From Echinometra lucunter (Eukaryota; Echinodermata; Echinoidea; Camarodonta; Echinometridae): a stretch of DNA of 64,000 bases. Below, piece by piece: positions 57,401 to 64,000 of the stretch. The DNA lies in contig CM057167.1 of assembly GCA_029962745.1 (NCBI GenBank), positions 24,962,642-25,026,641 of the forward strand. The letters are read 5' to 3'. Below the pieces are notes generated by a model. It was given only the letters and a program-made list of their open reading frames with translations. It ran no database searches and had not been told where the DNA came from. The position numbers and the translations under genes are program-made. Position 1 is the first letter of the stretch, and each line of letters opens with the position of its first letter.

Positions 57401-60400
57401 GTTGTGTCAGCACCTCTGAAAAACATCACAAACAGTAAAATAGGGACAGATTGAGGCTTGTTCGAGTATGAATCAGCAAACCCCTACGTTTCTTTAACCC
57501 ATTCGTGGCAGGAATTATTTAAAGCCTAATTTGATCAGCTTTTATTCTTCAAATTGGCAACACCAACATTTTTATTGTATTGCTACATTTTTCTTATAAA
57601 ACATAATGTATCTGAAATGAATATAAATTGACAGAAATTATGATGATAAGTCAAAAAGTTGCCAATTTGCAGGGGAAAATGGTGATTATAAACTTTCTAT
57701 CACATTGCCAATTTAAGGATTTTAATGCTTATTTTCCTTTAAAAAAATGTCAGCATCAAACAATGAATATTGATGCAACCAAAATGGGCACAGTTTGTGT
57801 AGAATTTTTTGCTCTTTCTGCTCATGTATTTGGTATGATTTTTAGGGCTTTGCATTAAAAGATATTAGGCCAAACAACAAAATGTGGACCTCTGTACGTC
57901 ACAAATGGGTTAAAATGCATAAATGAATAGTATACATGTATGCGGCGGCAAAAATATACCCGCTGAGGCAGATATTACTGTTTTCTGCCCCCTGGCTGCA
58001 AAAAGGTGTGGACCAATCAAAATTCTTATAAATTATAATAAGCATATATTATGAAGTCACAATTTTTTTCTGCACAACTTTTGGCAAAACTGTCTTATAT
58101 TTGAGTGTAAACTATAATTTACGCATTAATGCACATCTCATTGTCGTAAGAGGCATGGTTTTCCTCGCCATGAGTAAATACTATTATTATGTTATTATTA
58201 TCATAAAAAATGTGGGGTTTTTATGGTGGCCCTGAAGTACGCTCGATAACAGGCCATGTGCGATGTAAACTTTACGACCAAGGGCGAAATTCGCGATCTC
58301 AGTCACCAATTTCGTGACCCACGACTTGAAATTCATGTCCCGGTACCCAAAATTCTTGACCTGAGGCGCGAACTTTGCGACAAGGGTTGCAAACTTCACG
58401 CCCTGTAGTCGTGAAATTCGTGACTTTGGGTCCTGAATTTCATGACTTTGGGTCGCAAACTTTGCAACTTAGGTCGCATATTTGACAACCTAGGGTTGTG
58501 AATTTTTTGTACATGGCTGAGTGGTGCGAGTGCAAAGGATGACAACAGGGCATGAAGTTTGCAACCCTTGTCGCAATGTTCGCGCCTCGGACCATGAATT
58601 TCGGGTCCCGGGACATGAATTTCAGGTAGTGGGTAACGAAATTGGTGACCGAGATCGCGAATTTCGCGCCTAGGTCGTGAAGTTTGCGTCGCACATGGCC
58701 TGTCATCGAGCGTACTTCAGAGCCATCATAGGTTTTCCATGGCGGTCTGCCACTGAATATGTGAATGAGCCTTTATTAGCAGGAGCTAGTGCATGCATCA
58801 AATGAGGTGGCTGTTCCCACAATGTAAAAGTGTCGATCTGAAAATTACCTATCATCAAGCAACCAATACCTCATATTCGTGCAGTGAGGAAGCTTTAACA
58901 GACATTTTCAGACTTTGGTGTAGTCAATGGTGAGCAGATTTCATACAATATGGGATCCACCACTAAAAAAACGACCAAAAACTGCAACAGGAGTTCTGAT
59001 CAAATGTGGGAGTCATCTGTAATGTAGAAATATGTTTTTCTTTGATTTAAAATGACTGTTTTGAGGGGATTTTGAAATGAAAGTATGCCAACATGCTGGG
59101 TAAAACCTTAACAATTACATGTGTAATTAACTCAAAAAGTTATTCACTCAGTGGCTTTGGGAACCTAAACAGGGAGAGAAGTTTATCTCCTTCGAAACTA
59201 TTTCAAGTTTGAGCCTAATCTGATAAAGCCTTCATAGTCAATATCAGGGAATTCTAATTCAACCTTTTAGTGAGACAAGACAATAGGACATCAGTACAGC
59301 ACTCCTGACTGTTCACTCGTCTTTACATCCTGTTTTCTTTATTATTCTGGTGATTAGCCTGTCTGACAAGCTCTCCTTCTCACTGTAATTTCAAAAGGTT
59401 TGCAGGGTCTTAACAAGGCAAGCTATATACATGTATCATTCAAAAGCTTAGTGCCTAAGCTTTCAATTCAATTCAATTCAATTCAATTTATATTTATTAA
59501 TCCAAAAAGCATGGAAATTTGCCTTGGTCACACATTCAAGCTAAAAAATATACACATTTAAAAGTTAATATACACATTTAAAAAATTAACATACACATTT
59601 AAAAAGTTAAAATATACACATTCAAAAAGTTAGAATACTCTACATGTAAAAAGTGGGGGCACTGCTCAGTCATTTATATAACTATAACTATGTTATAATG
59701 TAAAAATGTCAAATTTCCAACTTATTGGTCGTTTTGTGGTGGAGGGTCACATACTTAGTCTGTGTGCCAGTACTGTGATCATTCTCTTCCACAAATTTTC
59801 TTAAAGCTACAAGATAAGAAAAAAAATATGTATTACCAGGAATATTCTCTCACCTTTGATCTGATTTTTAGCAGATTTCAATTCTTTCTCCAGTCTCTCT
59901 GCAATCTCTTTGTGCTGTTGCTCCTTCTCATCCATTTCATCCTGTAGTAAGCTGTTGGAAATGTAAAAAAAAAAAAAACTTTAACAAAATTATCAAGGGA
60001 TAACAATCAAGCGTAATTAAAATTCAACTGGCCCCCAATACGGATTCGTCAGTAATTCAACATGTTTACCAAATTTCATACTGAAAGAAAATCTACCGGT
60101 ACTCTGATTTGGCTTCACCTCTACATTTTCCTGTGTGTGAACAGACTAACTAGAATGTAGGACAAAACAGCAGAAAAAAAAAAATGTCAAGGGCAAGATT
60201 GCTGACATATGAAATCATTTCCCATTTACAGGTGTTCTAATTTGGAGACCTGTAAACAATTCCAATTTTGCAAAAGAAATTTATCGTGATTTAAAAACTG
60301 TTCCTAAGATTTGCTTGCCCTTGCTGAAATTCACTTGTAAATTTGGAGCATGTAAAATCTAACATGAAACAATTTTCTACATCCGCTGTTTCCATAGATA

Positions 60401-62557
60401 AGAAAGAAAAAAGAATGTATAAAGGTGCTTTCACACATGATGCGACAGTGTGGTAACACGCTGTGTCACCACACTTTTTTGTGTACAAGCCTATGGGGTA
60501 TAGGGCGACAAAAAAATGTCGCCGAGGCAGGACACACTTTTTTTTGTTGCCTAGATACACAAAAAATGTGCACCAATCAAATTTCTAAAAAGTTAGCGCA
60601 AATATTGTTGCCATGAGATTGCTTGCGCAAGTTTTGACAATATGCTCTCTTATTGAGAGTTGACGCGTTAATGCGCGTTCATTAGCATATGTGGTGACAC
60701 AAAGTCCCACCATGTGTGAAGACGAAACAGTGTGGCGCCACAGCGTGGTACCACACTGTCGCATCATGTGTGAAAGCACCGTAAATCAAATTTCTTTCCC
60801 AATTTGAAGGTACTTCTTATAACCAGGAACTCATCTTGATATTAAACAAAATTTTGATTCACCTGCATCTCCTTTCCATATCTCTATACTGTCCTTTCAG
60901 AAGCTTCATGTCCTTGTCTTGTTCCTTGATCCTCTGATCACGCACCTCTATCGCCCCCGAGAAGAGATTGGCGTTGTCTTCCCGGAGCTTATCATTCTCC
61001 GCTCTAAGAATATCATTCTGTCTCTTGTACTCATCTTTGAACCTGCGTCACAAAAATAATGTTAACTGGATATGAAAGGTTGACTGAAATGCGTTGGACA
61101 ATGAACCAAAAGAAACTGCTCAAGAGCGCCAGGAGTGTCAAGTCTGACAGAAATGAGTGCTATACTACAAGAACGCGCTATTATTACTATTATTATTCTA
61201 CAGTAAAGTCCCCAGTTTTCCGCAATACGGAAAACGGAAAAAATTCACGGAATTCCGGAAGAACACGGAATTCACAGAATTTCACGAAAAATGCCATTTT
61301 TCAGGCAAAAAAAAATTTGAGTTACGAAAAATACATTGAAAATCATGAAAAACAAATCAAAATCTAATAAAACAAAACTGTGCATCAGCAGAAAATCTGG
61401 ATCAAACCTGTTCGCAGTGTTAGCATGTGTTCGCCAAGCTTTATCTGCATACTGCAGTGTGTGTATATTAGTTTAACTTACATTTTTCTAAGATTTTTAC
61501 TATTTACAGTTGCTTCATCATATCTTTTGTACATGTCACCGAAGAATACAGAATTTGAAGTCTAGAACACCGAAGAACACAGAATTTGCATTTTAGAAAA
61601 CGGAAAACTGGGACTTTATTCTACAGGAACATTTCACTTGCAAATACTCCTTCCCTACCATTCATATGCATACTCACATTAATACACAGAAGGGCTCAGG
61701 TTTTGGGGCAGATGCATGCCATAAAGTCACTACTGCAATTAATCCTCTAGTTTACTTGGCGCATTATGGTAATTACATGTAGAATGCCAAACTGTGGGGA
61801 GGTTTTGAAATGACTGTCTGATATGAAAAATTCTTCAGGCATTTTTCAAAATGCTCACCTACCAAAACATATTGCCTTCACCGGTACTGTGTGGGTAAAC
61901 TTTTATGATATTCTCATGCTTCTTGAGGACACATGTTACTCACAAACAAGCATGTACTTACAATCATATTCGTGCTGTTTACCCCACCTACTGGCAGAAA
62001 GCAATTTAATTGGCTGAGCAAGAAGAGAGTGCGGTTTAACATTTCTTAGATAAAATCTAGATAAAATGGTTTTCAGAATTCTGATTTAAAAAGATTCTAT
62101 TTCTAAGGGTATTTTATCTCAGTGTTCTATCTGAGATAGAATGAATCTCACTCTCAGAATACCATCCCAGATCTTTTTCTCTAGAGTTCAGTTCCTGATG
62201 TGATGATACTACCAGGGAACATCACACCACACTTGACACCGAGCTAGGATATATCACATCCTACCTGATCATTTCCTCATGGTTCTCTGCCAACTCTTGA
62301 AACCTCCGATCCATCATGTTGAATTTCTTGATCTCCTCCTCCAGCATCTCCTGCGCATGCTCCCGAAACTTCTCCAGCTCTCGGTTGACTCGCTCCAGGG
62401 TCTGGGCCTTGGCCAGAGACTCGTCTGCTCGCTGCTTCAGGATGCAGATCAGCTGTGCCTGCTCATCGATGCGTGCCCGCAGCATGGCGGCTTCTGTCTT
62501 GTCCTCCTGTGACAGACGTTTGAGCTTGTCTAGATTGGCGTTCATGACCTCAACATC
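54496..62557 (-). CDS. CCDC89: CCDC89 homologue (coiled-coil), seven C-terminal exons
   Basis: Exons on the minus strand: 62557-62265, 61042-60863, 59951-59854, 57415-57279, 56553-56471, 55397-55304, 54582-54496 (stop TGA). All junctions are GT..AG and in phase, giving 323 codons. The protein is almost entirely charged heptad coiled coil. [17 protein letters not shown], then [20 protein letters not shown] across the exon junction, [12 protein letters not shown], and the C-terminal [20 protein letters not shown] all match vertebrate CCDC89, which is about 374 residues, so some 50 N-terminal residues are missing. Mammalian CCDC89 was described as a partner of a HEY-family repressor; its role here is unknown. 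Introns hold at least five mobile elements. The upstream continuation is uncertain (see 63971-64000). Confidence 0.88.
55833..56276 (+). mobile_element. retroelement-like insertion with 13-bp target duplication
   Basis: Flanked by ACAGTAATGGCAC (ending 55832, and 56276-56288). The body is GC-richer than its surroundings, with a two-fold repeat of CTACGTCCGCATATCC, then the motif at 56001, then CT-rich sequence. A long target duplication without TIRs fits target-primed retrotransposition. It lies in an intron of the CCDC89 homologue. Confidence 0.7.
55999..56036 (+). ncRNA. hammerhead-ribozyme-like core, candidate
   Basis: CTGAAGA, then a hairpin (CGG.CAG / CTG.CCG around a 5-base loop), then GAAACGTTGAG. 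This is the CUGANGA..GAAA layout of hammerhead cores, found in Penelope-like elements and related retroelements. Base pairs next to the core are imperfect, and stems I and III and the cleavage site were not identified. Confidence 0.4.
57498..57909 (+). mobile_element. piggyBac-like MITE, copy 5
   Basis: CCCATTCGTGGCAG to CACAAATGGG with TTAA at 57494-57497 and 57910-57913. It lies in an intron of the CCDC89 homologue, 80 bp from an exon. Confidence 0.92.
58222..58730. mobile_element. 509-bp palindromic MITE
   Basis: TATGGTGGCCCTGAAGTACG at the left and inverted CGTACTTCAGAGCCATCATA at the right. The arms of about 200 bp are built from variants of GTGAAATTCGTGAC and TCGCGAATTTCG. GGTTTT flanks both sides. 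It lies in an intron of the CCDC89 homologue. Confidence 0.82.
59461..59640. repeat. (CAATT)n and ~25-bp minisatellite
   Basis: (AATTC)n at about 59463-59488, followed after 60 bp by four imperfect units of ATACACATTTAAAAAGTTAA at about 59548-59635. Intronic. Confidence 0.8.
60424..60780. mobile_element. 357-bp MITE, GGTGCTTTCACACATG ends
   Basis: TIRs of about 43 bp match almost perfectly (GGTGCTTTCACACATGATGC, GACAGTGTGGTA). The target duplication is ambiguous (TAAA-like). Intronic in the CCDC89 homologue. Confidence 0.85.
61204..61618. mobile_element. hAT-like MITE, 415 bp
   Basis: TAAAGTCCCCAGTTTTCCG at the left and inverted CGGAAAACTGGGACTTTA at the right, with perfect 8-bp duplication TTCTACAG at 61196-61203 and 61619-61626. 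The interior is rich in GAATTC-like repeats. Intronic. Confidence 0.92.
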
Positions 62558-62879
62558 CTGTATGGGATGTGAAGGTTGATTGATTGATTGACTGATTGAA
62601 GGATTTTATTGAAAATATCCATTCTCACAGTCCAAAGATTGAACTGCAATGGTTACAATGAATGTGATTAAAACAATAATACAATATTCAATTTCAAACA
62701 GTTCATTCAATAGTGGAATTTCAAAAGGAAAGTTGTAATAACAATGAAATAGCAAATACTAAAAAAAAATCAGTTAATACACAGAGAGAAATGTAGATTC
62801 ACCGATAAAACTGTCACTAACATATAATAATTTACATATTTCAAATCAAAGAATTACTTTTTTACCACTGACTGTAAAC

Positions 62880-63025
62880 TAAGAATTAAAGCCTCAGGAA
62901 CATTACTGGTAAGTAAAATCAAAACTTTTCTTCTCTATTATAGAAGATCTAAGTCAATATATTTCGTGTTTGCGTCGGCAATTTGTTTCGCTATTCAAAA
63001 TGCTGTTTTGGCCTACGGCTACGGG
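62880..63025. repeat. dispersed repeat A, copy 3 (partial)
   Basis: GCCTCAGGAACATTACTGG, GTAAGTAAAATC, TATAGAAGATCTAAG and TTTCGCTATTCAAAA as at 11166-11290 and 28228-28350. Its presence beside the CCDC89 homologue shows the sequence is dispersed, not only duplicated with the reductases. Confidence 0.85.
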
Positions 63026-63970
63026 GTGGGGCGAGTCTAGTCTAACGTTAAACATACACCCGACAGGAATTGCAACAGCTTGATCCCCATCCCCCCCCCC
63101 CCCCTAATGTTGGGAGCCGGGCCGGGCTGGAACCCGGAGACCGGCAAGTTGGAGGGATTTCTACCGGACCAAGCCGGTCCGGGTTGATGGCTGAAACAGC
63201 AAAGATCGGAAGCCGATATCATGACTTCAGAAATACCACATAAACAACCAGAAAATAAGGACTGTACTCAGTTTTTTTTCTTCCCAAATATCCTGTCACT
63301 CTATTCATCAGATAGCAAGCACATATTTGAAAACAAAGATGAAGAGGCAGAGTGTTCATTGTAAAGACGCAAATGTTTTTAATTTGCAATCACACTGTGG
63401 TTTGCAAGTGCAGCTGCGTCACATGCATGACTAGCGATAGCGCTATAAGCGCTAGCTAGCGAGGTGCTACAGGCTGAGTGAGCATGCACCTATCGAGGAG
63501 CAGGAGGGGGCCCTTGAAGAAGGGTGCAGACCAAACACGGGTGATGCAAAATTTGTGTGACAGTGAGTAGAATAATCGGGATGATATTTTTGATGTAGAA
63601 TGACAGGATATTAAAATTAAATATGGCAACAGTGATATAAAATTACAAAGCACTTATTTATTTATTATATCTCTCCTGTGGCAGCTGAGTCTGGTGCTCA
63701 CATGACAGGGCATCAACACTCCCATTCGCCGAATCTCGTTTTTGGTCTTGAATATTCATAAGTTCTTACACAAAAAGCTCTAGCCCCGCATGCATGGCGC
63801 GCTCGAAGATCGAGGGCAAAAGACTTGATTTTCTTGCTCCAGTGACATTGGGGAAAACACAAAACAAGGCTATCAACTGTATTTTATGCCAAAAATATAA
63901 TTTTCTACATCATTAAATAGACACAGCAACATGATCTTTATCATGGTTCCACTCTCCCTCGCATGCTTAC
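63026..63970. other. no gene seen
   Basis: Poly-C run at about 63090-63104, GCTAGCGCTATAGCGC-like inverted repeats near 63430-63462; otherwise unremarkable. Probably intron of the CCDC89 homologue. Confidence 0.4.
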
Positions 63971-64000
63971 GTCTGCCTCAGCTCAGTCTGTAATTCCTTC
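63971..64000 (-). CDS. possible 3' end of an upstream CCDC89 exon
   Basis: The only open frame reads KELQTELRQ followed by a GTAAGC donor, coiled-coil in character and at the right place. It would end in phase 2, while the next exon (62557) must be entered in phase 0. Either another small exon lies between them or this is not an exon of this gene. Confidence 0.35.

Overview
The window is invertebrate animal DNA, most likely a sea urchin or other echinoderm. The grounds are multi-exon genes with GT..AG introns of 0.2-3 kb, AT-rich introns, long poly-C/G and (CT)n tracts, one 500-N scaffold gap (33343-33842), and very dense short DNA transposons and tRNA-derived SINEs. The species is inferred from genome texture, not from a diagnostic marker.

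Left two thirds (4306-41839): a cluster of four six-exon genes for NADPH-dependent carbonyl reductase of the short-chain dehydrogenase family, related to vertebrate CBR1/CBR3. Three lie in tandem on the minus strand: copy 1 (11467-4306), copy 2 (19346-15471) and copy 3 (29702-23495). Copy 4 lies head-to-head on the plus strand (32745-41839). All share the exon pattern 21 / 267 / 110 (113 in copy 1) / 126 / 145 / 210 nt. Copies 1, 3 and 4 read through with the Asn-Ser-Tyr-Lys catalytic set intact. Copy 2 carries a 5-bp insertion in exon 2 that shifts frame to a stop almost at once. Intron 2 of copy 4 holds a relic of a further exon 2. A decayed galactose-3-O-sulfotransferase copy lies antisense in intron 2 of copy 1. 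A GGGCGTGGC-containing block upstream of the three minus-strand genes was duplicated with them.

Middle (about 41.9-54.4 kb): no recognisable gene. It is a mosaic of non-autonomous DNA transposons with clear terminal inverted repeats and target-site duplications: piggyBac-like (TTAA), CACTA-like (3 bp), hAT-like (8 bp), Kolobok-like (TTAA), PIF-like (TAA), and a CAGGGTTC family with 5-6 bp duplications. Several are nested.

Right end (64000-54496, minus strand): most of a CCDC89 (coiled-coil domain-containing 89) homologue. Seven exons join in phase to its stop codon; the N-terminus lies in or beyond the right edge. Its introns carry more elements, including a retroelement-like insertion with a 13-bp target duplication and a hammerhead-ribozyme-like core. 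The reductases and CCDC89 have no evident functional link. The main biological interest is local duplication, mosaic similarity and decay of the reductase cluster, shaped by many mobile elements.
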